Part shown: positions 52,482-60,417 of the stretch, in pieces
Layout of the letters: each line of letters starts with the position of its first letter
Position numbering within the stretch: the first letter of the stretch is position 1
From: Thermanaerothrix sp034436175
Lineage (GTDB): Bacteria; Chloroflexota; Anaerolineae; Anaerolineales; Anaerolineaceae
DNA length: 64,000 nt
NCBI GenBank assembly: GCA_964427505.1
Contig: CAYRUO010000003.1
Location: forward strand, 304,486 to 368,485
Reading direction: 5' to 3'
Made by a program: the position numbers and the translations under genes
Notes under the pieces: model-generated
Database searches by the model: none
Told to the model about the DNA's origin: nothing
The model's input: the letters and a program-made list of their open reading frames with translations, nothing else

Positions 52482-54476
52482 TCAAGGATTTTGAGGAATT
52501 GCAACCACCAGGAGTGATTGCTCGAACTCAATGTGAAGAACGGGGTTTTCCCCATGAATGACCCCAACATTACGACCATTGACGTAATCCACTAGCCGAT
52601 ATAATTTGGCATCTAAGCCTCTGAACTCGACTTCTCCCTTGAAAATGGGCGCAAAGAAAGCAAAATAAAAGCGTTCTCCTTTGCGGATAACATGGCTCTC
52701 CGGATAATCAAAAGTCATATCGTAAAGATTGAGATATTCGCCCTCAGCGGGTCGGTGTTCGTTGTAAATTTGAAACCATTTTTCCCATACCCCTTCCTTC
52801 TCTGAGGTAAGCAACCAGACTTCTCGCAACCGCGCCATGGTTTCAGGCTGCTCAGGCCAGACAAATTTTGTACCGGGCACTCCGCCCGCACCAATTTGAG
52901 ACGCAAAATCCATGCCGCCGTCCGTAAGTTCAACGTGATCGGCAAATACCGCGGCTTGGGGTCCCATGAGCGCCTTATAGAACTTAATCCTTTGGCGCAC
53001 CTGATAACTGGAGGTGGGATCAGCGGTGACCGTTTGTGTAGTAGCAGAGATGAGGTCAAAAGTGAGCGGTGTACCGCACGGGCAGATTTGAATCACAGCC
53101 TGCGGACGTAACCGCTGACTTTCGGCGAGAATTTGGCGATAAAGACTACCGAAGGCTCGCACCGATTCTTCTGGTCTCTGATGACCATGAGCAGGGTTAT
53201 AGCACAAGGCCATCGTGTAAATATTATCCAGTTTGAAGCCGTCAAATCCCCATTCACCGATAAAGCGTTTGACCAGCTTGAGGGTATAGTTTTGAACTTC
53301 GGGTAATGCGGGGCAAAGCATGGCTAAATGGCGGTTGTTACGAGCGATAGACCCATCAGGATTCAGCACCACCCAATCCGGGTGCTCCCGAAATATTTGG
53401 GAATAGCCATAGGTCAATGTGTCCCATTGCCCATGCCCGTCCTCAGCACAAAGCGGATACCACCATAATTGGGCCTTTAACCCTGTTTGGTGGATCCTAT
53501 CTACCAGGTTTTTCATTCCCTCGTCCCCGCCTGGAAAGGTATCTTGCCGCGGGTTCCAATCCCCGTAATGATCAAACCAGCGGTCATCCAGGGTCACCCA
53601 GCGAATTCCCAAACGGGTGAGCATAGGTAATATCCCTTCAATTTCTTCCGGACGAACATCAAATTCGTAGCCCCATGAGCACCAGGCGGGTTCAAAATCT
53701 TCAGATGAGGGTTGGGCTGGTACGACACCCCGTAATTTCATCATTTCACGATACCGCGCTACAGGCTCAAAGAAATCACCGTGATGAATCATTAGCACGG
53801 TGTATGGACTTTCCAAACCGCTTCCAGGTTCGAGAAGGACATTACCGCGCCTTTGTAAAGATGCAGTGATCTGGTCGTCGCTAGCTTCAACGGGCATATA
53901 CCAAGGTTGAGAAACGGTTTCAAGATGTCCCAGCGCAATTCCCAAGTCGGGGGTCCAAAAATCCACCAGCGGGATACCACCCCCTTCACCATCTTGAAGG
54001 TGTCCCAGAAAGTTGTCTCGAGAGAAGGTTGTGGGTAGTTCAAACGCGAAATCCTGACCCCATTGAACGGCTGCCCCCTGGAATGTCCATACCCTTTTGG
54101 GGGTTGGGCGCGGGATTATCAGCCGGGGAAGACTAAGGCGATGAATCTCTACGGGAACATTACCACGATTTTCGAACCGCCAGCGTAAGAAGACATTGTC
54201 TTGCCAGTGGGGATAATATTCAATATAGGAAAGGCAGACCAAATTATGCTCGAATGACATCTCAACTGTATATCGAAGCCCTTCTCCCAGCGAGGCCGAA
54301 AGCGCAACTGGACCTTGAAAAGAGGTTTTTACCGGTGAATCTAACGGGAATTGATCAGGGGGCTCCACCAGAGGGAAAAGTTTGCTTACTAACTTCTCTT
54401 TATAAAACAAGGATATCGTAGCCTTATTATCAAATTCAAAGCCCAAATTGCCAAAATTGACGTTCATACTACCCAT
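52482..54476 (-). CDS. GH36-type alpha-galactosidase
   Basis: A 664-residue (or 661, from M4) glycosidase with an N-terminal beta-sandwich, a TIM barrel from about residue 275 and a C-terminal beta domain. The barrel has WCSWGYEFDVRPEEI, WVTLDDRWFDHYGDW and the nucleophile in GFDGFKLDN (D417). It has no signal peptide, so it acts in the cytoplasm on imported alpha-galactosides. It sits between the two ABC importers. A raffinose synthase-like clade member is the alternative. Confidence 0.87.
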   Translation of the reverse strand: MGSMNVNFGNLGFEFDNKATISLFYKEKLVSKLFPLVEPPDQFPLDSPVKTSFQGPVALSASLGEGLRYTVEMSFEHNLVCLSYIEYYPHWQDNVFLRWRFENRGNVPVEIHRLSLPRLIIPRPTPKRVWTFQGAAVQWGQDFAFELPTTFSRDNFLGHLQDGEGGGIPLVDFWTPDLGIALGHLETVSQPWYMPVEASDDQITASLQRRGNVLLEPGSGLESPYTVLMIHHGDFFEPVARYREMMKLRGVVPAQPSSEDFEPAWCSWGYEFDVRPEEIEGILPMLTRLGIRWVTLDDRWFDHYGDWNPRQDTFPGGDEGMKNLVDRIHQTGLKAQLWWYPLCAEDGHGQWDTLTYGYSQIFREHPDWVVLNPDGSIARNNRHLAMLCPALPEVQNYTLKLVKRFIGEWGFDGFKLDNIYTMALCYNPAHGHQRPEESVRAFGSLYRQILAESQRLRPQAVIQICPCGTPLTFDLISATTQTVTADPTSSYQVRQRIKFYKALMGPQAAVFADHVELTDGGMDFASQIGAGGVPGTKFVWPEQPETMARLREVWLLTSEKEGVWEKWFQIYNEHRPAEGEYLNLYDMTFDYPESHVIRKGERFYFAFFAPIFKGEVEFRGLDAKLYRLVDYVNGRNVGVIHGENPVLHIEFEQSLLVVAIPQNP

Positions 54477-54498
54477 ATCTCCCTTTTCCGCGGTTTGC

Positions 54499-55356
54499 TC
54501 ACTTGATTGCGCCGGCGGTTAAGCCACGGATGATGAAACGCTGAAAGATCAACGCTAAAAACACAGGGGGTAAACTGGCCAAGACTCCCGCCGCAGCAAT
54601 TTTCAGGTATTCGAGTCCGAGTTTGGTACTAAACTCTCCAATCAATACGGGTAAGGTTTTGGCATTAATATTCGTATAGATGAACGCGTAAAGGTATTCA
54701 TTCCAAGACGCAATAAAGGCGAAGATCATTACGCTCACCAATCCCGGCCCGGAAAGGGGGAGCACTATCCTAAAAAGGGCATCAAGATACGTGCATCCGT
54801 CTATACGGGCGGCATCCTCTAATTCTGAGGGGATAGAGGCAAAATAACTGCGCATCAGCCAGATAACCAAAGGCAGGGCAATACTCAAATCCACGATAAT
54901 AAGACCAAGGTGGGTATCCAGTAATTTTGCCTGGCGCATAATCACATAAAGAGGGATGACCAAAATAATAGGGGGAATTAATTGAATGGACATCATGGTC
55001 AGGATCATTCCCTGATTGCCACGGAAACGTAAGCGGGCAATGGCATAGGCTGCCAAGACCCCTAAAATGGTTGCAATCCCCATGGTACTCAGCGAGATGA
55101 TGACAGAATTGGTTAAGGATTTGATGAACAACCGAACATTGACACTTTCTCCCCCGTATTCAAAAAACAGCGAACGGTAATTTTCCAACGTAGGACGGGA
55201 GGGAATCCAACGTAGAGGCACGGTCAGCAAGTCAAGTTTGGAAGAAAAGGATGAAATGATGAGCCATAAATAAGGCGCAATCGTCCATACCACAATAATT
55301 ACAACCAGAATGTAGAGCAATAGCCGTGGCATCAAGTGTTTCAGGGAAGCACGCAT
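54499..55356 (-). CDS. Carbohydrate ABC transporter permease (MalG-like), system 2
   Basis: The real start is ATG at 55356, preceded by GGAGATGT; in-frame sequence upstream of it is only the partner gene read in another frame. The 285-residue permease has six helices and the EAA loop DAARIDGCTYLDALFRIVLPLSG. It follows its partner with a 2-base gap. Confidence 0.91.
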   Translation of the reverse strand: MRASLKHLMPRLLLYILVVIIVVWTIAPYLWLIISSFSSKLDLLTVPLRWIPSRPTLENYRSLFFEYGGESVNVRLFIKSLTNSVIISLSTMGIATILGVLAAYAIARLRFRGNQGMILTMMSIQLIPPIILVIPLYVIMRQAKLLDTHLGLIIVDLSIALPLVIWLMRSYFASIPSELEDAARIDGCTYLDALFRIVLPLSGPGLVSVMIFAFIASWNEYLYAFIYTNINAKTLPVLIGEFSTKLGLEYLKIAAAGVLASLPPVFLALIFQRFIIRGLTAGAIK

Positions 55357-55358
55357 AA

Positions 55359-56267
55359 CTACATCTCCACAACGCGACGATAAGCGGAGCGAACATAGAA
55401 AACTGCCGGAATTAGAATGACCAGACTGGTCAAATAGGCCATAGCGGCGCCATATCCAAAACGCAAAGATCGGAACGTCGTTGCGTAAATTCTCAAGGTG
55501 GTTAATTCTGTGGTACTGAATGGTCCACCGCCAGTCGTCACATAAACGAGTTCGAAGGTCTGAAAGCCCCAGATGAATTGCAACATTGCAGCAACCATGA
55601 GCACCGGGCTGATGAGGGGAAGTGTGATATGCCAAAACGAACGCCAGGCGGATGCGCCATCCACTCGGGCTGCTTCATAGAGATCTTCAGGGATGGCTTG
55701 GAGCGCAGCCAGGACCAGGATGACCGTAAAGGGTGTCTCTTTCCAAACGTTTGCGAGGATAATCAGTATCGTTGCCCAGGTTGGATCGGCTAGCCAAACA
55801 CGATAACTATCAATAAGATGCAGTTGGGTAAGTAATGCGTTCAGAGCGCCATAGTCGGCATTGTAGATCCATTTCCACATGGCGGCATTGACGATTGAAG
55901 GCATCGCCCATGGCAGAATCATTAAGCCCCTTACAAAGCCTCGCCCAACAAAGCGTTGGTTAAGGACGAGGGCAATACTCACCCCAAGTATCACTTCCAG
56001 GATGACCGAGGTTAGGCTGAAACGAAAGGTAACCCAAAGCGAGTTGAGATAACGCGAATCGCGCAGCAAAGTCAGGTAATTTTTAAAGCCAATAAAAGCA
56101 TCATATTGGGGGCGTGAAAGATCTTTTTGCTGCAGACTCAGCAGGAAAGAACTGAAAATGGGGATCAAAACCACTGCCAGAATGGCTATCAGCGCCGGTA
56201 AGGTTAGCAGTAAGCCGAGTAATTGTGGGTTGTCTGCTAGAGATCGTGAACGAGATCTTATCTGCAT
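55359..56267 (-). CDS. Carbohydrate ABC transporter permease (MalF-like), system 2
   Basis: The start is probably ATG at 56267, giving 302 residues (MQIRSRSRSLADNPQ); a GTG 15 bases upstream is an alternative, and neither has a strong ribosome site. It has six helices and an EAA loop EAARVDGASAWRSFWHITLPL. A 34-base palindrome lies between it and the binding-protein gene. Confidence 0.9.
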   Translation of the reverse strand: MQIRSRSRSLADNPQLLGLLLTLPALIAILAVVLIPIFSSFLLSLQQKDLSRPQYDAFIGFKNYLTLLRDSRYLNSLWVTFRFSLTSVILEVILGVSIALVLNQRFVGRGFVRGLMILPWAMPSIVNAAMWKWIYNADYGALNALLTQLHLIDSYRVWLADPTWATILIILANVWKETPFTVILVLAALQAIPEDLYEAARVDGASAWRSFWHITLPLISPVLMVAAMLQFIWGFQTFELVYVTTGGGPFSTTELTTLRIYATTFRSLRFGYGAAMAYLTSLVILIPAVFYVRSAYRRVVEM

Positions 56268-56292
56268 AGTCAGTGTGCTCACCCTTGTGGAG

Positions 56293-56326
56293 CGGGGGAC
56301 AAGATGCCCGGGCATCTTGTCCCCCG
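56293..56326 (-). repeat. 34-base perfect palindrome between binding-protein and permease genes, system 2
   Basis: CGGGGGACAAGATGCCC is followed at once by its exact reverse complement, so the two 17-base arms have no spacer. On the plus strand TTTTT follows, but no plus-strand gene ends here. In the direction of the operon no T run follows. It is REP-like in position and form, and may stabilise the binding-protein message. Confidence 0.8.
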
Positions 56327-56336
56327 TTTTTCAAAA

Positions 56337-57689
56337 TTACGGCTGACACTCAAATTGAGCCAAACCCTTGGCCATATTATCAAGGGCCTGCTGGGCGGTT
56401 TGCTCACCCGCCAAGGCTTTATGCACTTCGGCAATGGTTACATCCACAAAATCCCCGTACCAGGTTAACTTAGAAAGGCCCCGCGCCGTTGACAATTGTG
56501 CCTGGAAGTCAGCCCAGAAGGGATATTTGGCCAGAAGGTCGGGATCGGTATAGAGATCGGTCCAAATGGGCAATAGGCCGATTTCCTGGGCAAGTATTTT
56601 ATTTGTCTCCCGACTGGTCATAAACTGGATAAATTTCCAGGCCGCTTCTTTATGTTTAGAGTTTGCGGGAATGGCATAGGCTTCAGGTAAGGTGAGCGTT
56701 GCACTTAGATCAGGGGTGGCGCCGGGGACAAGGCCGACCTTAACTTGCCCCGCCACTTTTGAGATATTGGGGTCCTGGGTATAAGCCATCAAACCCGCAA
56801 TACCTTGGGGCAAGAATAACGTGTCACCTTTGAGGAAAGCATCTTGAGCGGTGGCCTGGTCGTATGTTAATCCGGCAGGATTGGCTACGCCCTCTTTAAG
56901 TGCGTCAATCATAAACTGAAGCGCAGCCAGGGTATTGGGATCCTTGTTAAACTCAAAGCATCCTTGTTCGTCCACAATTTTGCCACCAAAGGTGTAGGTC
57001 CAAAAATGAAACTCATTGGCCAGTGCCCATTCCTGATTCCAAGAGGGTGCCATACCATATTGGACCACGCCCTTGTCCTTGGCAGCCAGGCTAATCTCTT
57101 TAAACTCTTGCCAGGTACGAGGCGGTTGTGCATAACCGGCAGCCTCCAACTTGGCAGCGTTGTAATAGAAGAAGCGCGTGTCATTGTTCCAAACCACGCC
57201 GTAAAGTTTCCCGTCCGGGCAGGAGAATAGATCTACTAGGCCGGGAATCATGCCTTTGGTGAAACCTTCCGGCATGAAATCATTAAGGGGAGTAACCCAT
57301 CCTGCCCCACACCACTCGGCTACCCAGCCGTTATCAAATTCAACCACGTCGTAAGCACTACCCCCGGTTGCCATTTCGGGGATTACACGGTCAGCGACCG
57401 AATCCCAGTCACTTTGGATTAGTTCGACTTTAATCCCGGTCGTCTTTTCAAATTCGCGCACGCGAGCTTCGAAAGCGCCGACAATATCAGCCTCATGTCG
57501 GGGGAAAATCACCGTGATTTTCTCCTGAACGGGTTGAGGGGGCACCGTTGGTGGTGTGGTAGGCTCAGCGATTGGTGAGGTCGCAGTTGGAGGTGGTGGG
57601 GTAGGGGTAGCAGCCGGAGCACACGCCGAGAAGGCAACCGCGAACACCAACATGAGAATTGTGATTAGAGTCAAGGGATTGCGTTTCAT
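56337..57689 (-). CDS. Sugar ABC transporter substrate-binding lipoprotein, system 2
   Basis: ATG at 57689 has AGGAGAG 8 bases upstream and is preferred over 57695. The 450-residue protein has a lipoprotein signal (FAVAFSACAPAA) and a Pro/Thr-rich linker. A MalE-like type 2 fold follows (VFPRHEADIVGAFEARVREFE, WKFIQFMTSRETNKIL). It is the second binding protein of the operon, next to the amidohydrolase and GH4 genes. Confidence 0.92.
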   Translation of the reverse strand: MKRNPLTLITILMLVFAVAFSACAPAATPTPPPPTATSPIAEPTTPPTVPPQPVQEKITVIFPRHEADIVGAFEARVREFEKTTGIKVELIQSDWDSVADRVIPEMATGGSAYDVVEFDNGWVAEWCGAGWVTPLNDFMPEGFTKGMIPGLVDLFSCPDGKLYGVVWNNDTRFFYYNAAKLEAAGYAQPPRTWQEFKEISLAAKDKGVVQYGMAPSWNQEWALANEFHFWTYTFGGKIVDEQGCFEFNKDPNTLAALQFMIDALKEGVANPAGLTYDQATAQDAFLKGDTLFLPQGIAGLMAYTQDPNISKVAGQVKVGLVPGATPDLSATLTLPEAYAIPANSKHKEAAWKFIQFMTSRETNKILAQEIGLLPIWTDLYTDPDLLAKYPFWADFQAQLSTARGLSKLTWYGDFVDVTIAEVHKALAGEQTAQQALDNMAKGLAQFECQP

Positions 57690-57736
57690 CTTCATCTCTC
57701 CTTCCTGGAAATTAGAATCGGATACCGGATTGTGAG

Positions 57737-58780
57737 TCAGGGCAATTTGGGGATTCCGAGCACCTCCTGGGCATTTTGGTGATAAACCTTTGCCAGTACC
57801 TCGTCAGGGAGATAAATACCATAGATAAACCAACGTCCCTGGAGCGGAATATCTCCGGGGTTGTAATTGAAATATTCATCATCGGTTTCTAAGAAGCGGT
57901 AATAGATGCGATAAGCCTCTAAATCAGGGCCCAAGTCACTACCGAGAAGGATACGATCCTGGTATTGGATAAAGAAACGCCGCGCCGAATAAGGTTGTCG
58001 CCCTAGTTCGCCAATTCGTGCGGCGATATCAATATAGTAATTGGGACAGTCATCAAGCATCTTGCCAACCCAGGCAAGGTTTTCAGCATAACAGCCCACA
58101 TGAGCACCAATAAATAGGGTGCGCGGGTGTGTTTTGACCAAACGGTAAAGGGCTTCTAAAATCTCAATGAATGGAGGATAAGGGGGGCTGGTAAAAACCC
58201 AATCTGGATGCTGATGGAGTTCTTCCCAGCGCTCGTTGGTCTCATCAACGGGATCAAAAAAGGCTACCGGGTCGGCAACATGGATAAGCACCGGCAGGTT
58301 CAAATCCGCTGCGGTTTCCCAGATGATATCCAGCCGTGGATCATCTACTTTTACCAACTTTCCTTCGTGGTCGCGTACTTGTAGGCCAAACAGCTTCCAT
58401 ATCTTGAGCCCTTCGGCCCCCCGTTCTTTTTGGGCGCGTAGGCTTCTGGCCGCCCAATCGGGAAAGCGGTTGCCCAGTTCAGGCCATTTACTCCAATCCA
58501 CACCCCCGAAGACACGAAAGCGTTCGGGAGCACGGGCTTTGAAGAGGTCAAGATGGGTGTTAAGGATGTCTTCGCCCCAACCGCCATCCAAATCAACATA
58601 GACTCGCACGCCTGCCTCATCCAGAATATCCAGCAATTGAGTGAGAGGTTTTTTATCCCAACCGCCGCCGAACGGGTCGGCCAGATGATTGTGTGCATCA
58701 ACCACCGGATAGCGAGGATGGAGAACCGGTGTAGTTTTGGTTACCAATTTGGGGCGAGGACGGTAGTGTTCCAGAAGCAT
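57737..58780 (-). CDS. Amidohydrolase-family metal-dependent hydrolase (amidohydro_2 type)
   Basis: A 347-residue TIM-barrel hydrolase with VVDAHNHLADPFGG (HxH), LPVLIHVADPVAFF, LFIGAHVGCYAEN and LLGSDLGPDLE (late Asp), which fits the TatD-like/amidohydro_2 branch that includes lactonases and decarboxylases. It lies 6 bases after the GH4 gene. A sugar lactone or similar product of the pathway is a possible substrate; this is inference from position. Confidence 0.88.
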   Translation of the reverse strand: MLLEHYRPRPKLVTKTTPVLHPRYPVVDAHNHLADPFGGGWDKKPLTQLLDILDEAGVRVYVDLDGGWGEDILNTHLDLFKARAPERFRVFGGVDWSKWPELGNRFPDWAARSLRAQKERGAEGLKIWKLFGLQVRDHEGKLVKVDDPRLDIIWETAADLNLPVLIHVADPVAFFDPVDETNERWEELHQHPDWVFTSPPYPPFIEILEALYRLVKTHPRTLFIGAHVGCYAENLAWVGKMLDDCPNYYIDIAARIGELGRQPYSARRFFIQYQDRILLGSDLGPDLEAYRIYYRFLETDDEYFNYNPGDIPLQGRWFIYGIYLPDEVLAKVYHQNAQEVLGIPKLP

Positions 58781-58786
58781 TACTAT

Positions 58787-60121
58787 CTACTCGACATCAA
58801 TCTTGGAAAATTGAGGCAAGTACGCGCGATTTTGGACAAACATTTCCTTGACCATGGTTTTGATTTCTTCCATGGAGAGGACTGCAGCGGTTAGGGGATC
58901 GTGGAGGCAGGCCTGCATAACCAATCGAGCGTTTCCGGTGAGCGCAGCTTCAATAGCCATCTCTTCTACCATCACATTGGTGTGAATAAGCGCTACCAGT
59001 TGAGGGGGCAGAGCACCTACATGGATGGGATGGAAGCCCCCCTTATCCACGTACACAGGAACTTCAACGCAAGCTCCATATGGTAGGTTTGTGATCAAAT
59101 GAGTGTTAGGTACATTTCCGTTGAAGCCAAAGGGTTCACCGCCCATTAGCGCATTGATGATATATGCGGCATATTCATCACCACGTTTCAAATCCTCGGG
59201 CGTTAATTCGCGCGCGAGTTCTGCTCGAACGCGGTCTTTCCATGTGAGTTCGGTTTTTTGATATTCTTTAAGGATATAAGCATACTCGCCGGGATTCCAA
59301 CCCGTACCATGGGTGCAGTACTTTTCGATCAAGTCGGGGCGTTTGCGGAACCAGGGGTTATATTCCGAATTATGCCCACTTGACTCGGTGGGGTAATAAT
59401 CGAGGTGTAGAAACATCTCATTGCGCACTTGCTCCTGGTTGTAAATCTCAGGGCGTTCGGTAATGGCTTTACGAATAAGGGGATAGGCATCTTCTCCGTT
59501 CCATTCGTACTTTAGGAAGAAGGCTTGATGATTTATCCCCGCGCAAGTGTAGGTAATCTCGTCAAATGGCGCTCCGATCCACTCGGCCAGCATTTTGGCC
59601 GTGCCCTGAACGCTATGGCAAAGCCCTGTTACCGGGATAAAAGTCTGACGCTGTAGGGCCCCACACAACATAGCCATGGGGTTGGTGTAATTGAGTAACA
59701 CGGCTTTGGGACAAAGGCGTTCCATGTCGCGCACAATATCGAGCATTGGGGGCAATGTGCGCAAAAAGCGAAAAATACCGCTTGGGCCGCGGGTATCGCC
59801 AACATTGATATCAACCCCATACTTCTTGGGTATCTCAATGTCATGGCGCCATACGTCGGTTGAGCCCACTAAGATGGTTGTGAGCACTACATCGGCATCT
59901 TTTAGGGCTTCGGCGCGGTTGAGAGTGGCCTCCACTGTGGCCGGATAATGACCTGCCGTGATGATTTTTCGCACCGCTTGCTCGGCGAATTCCAATCGCT
60001 CAGCATTGATATCCATAAGCGCAAGCGTTGCGTTTTGCAGCCGAGGAAAGGTGAGAATATCCCGCACAAGGCTCGTTGTGAATTCAAGACTGCCGGCGCC
60101 AATAAATGTGATTTTTGTCAT
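58787..60121 (-). CDS. GH4 family alpha-galactosidase/alpha-glucosidase (NAD- and Mn-dependent)
   Basis: A 444-residue GH4 enzyme with a Rossmann start KITFIGAGSLEFTTSLVRDI, NVGDTRGPSGIFRFLR, LLNYTNPMAMLCGAL, the metal-binding GLCHSVQGT and CAGINHQAFF. GH4 enzymes use NAD and a divalent metal for an oxidation-elimination mechanism. The sequence is MelA-like. AGGAAGG precedes the ATG. It is the first gene of the long operon. Confidence 0.92.
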   Translation of the reverse strand: MTKITFIGAGSLEFTTSLVRDILTFPRLQNATLALMDINAERLEFAEQAVRKIITAGHYPATVEATLNRAEALKDADVVLTTILVGSTDVWRHDIEIPKKYGVDINVGDTRGPSGIFRFLRTLPPMLDIVRDMERLCPKAVLLNYTNPMAMLCGALQRQTFIPVTGLCHSVQGTAKMLAEWIGAPFDEITYTCAGINHQAFFLKYEWNGEDAYPLIRKAITERPEIYNQEQVRNEMFLHLDYYPTESSGHNSEYNPWFRKRPDLIEKYCTHGTGWNPGEYAYILKEYQKTELTWKDRVRAELARELTPEDLKRGDEYAAYIINALMGGEPFGFNGNVPNTHLITNLPYGACVEVPVYVDKGGFHPIHVGALPPQLVALIHTNVMVEEMAIEAALTGNARLVMQACLHDPLTAAVLSMEEIKTMVKEMFVQNRAYLPQFSKIDVE

Positions 60122-60297
60122 GACAACCTTCCTGATAGGGGGCTTAGGAGCTTCCGGTGTTATGAGGTTGGGAAAAGTTCGGGGTTATCTAATGGCCAGA
60201 AAGGGATTGGTGAAAGAGCATGTAAATGAGCATCTAGCATCAGTGAGTTTTGAGGGGACAGAAGAATTTGATCTAGAACGTTACCAAGAAAGCACAA

Positions 60298-60327
60298 AAC
60301 GAGCGTTCGTTATCGAATATGATTATA
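60298..60327 (-). promoter_or_regulatory. Promoter -10 box and LacI-type operator of the alpha-galactoside operon
   Basis: On the minus strand TATAAT (60327 to 60322) would start transcription near 60314. Overlapping the start is AACGAGCGTTCGTT (60298-60311), a 14-base palindrome with a central CG and one mismatched pair, which is the form of LacI-family operators. No clear -35 is seen. The rest of 60122-60417 holds a leader of about 190 bases and no gene. Confidence 0.45.
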
Positions 60328-60417
60328 CACGATTGATTATGACATATTTGAAATGAAAAATCAAGCGTTTTTGCCTTAATTTAACTCGAGAATGTTTTTT
60401 GAGGTGGCAGTGATTGC

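Noticed and set aside
55357..55635. N-terminal extension of the system 2 MalG-like permease
   Set aside because: The extra 93 codons read through the partner permease gene in another frame, lack membrane-protein character, and a good start with GGAG exists at 55356.
59958..60356. A 132-codon plus-strand frame across the GH4 start and promoter
   Set aside because: Most of it is antisense to GH4 and the rest crosses the likely promoter and operator; no ribosome site or domain supports it.
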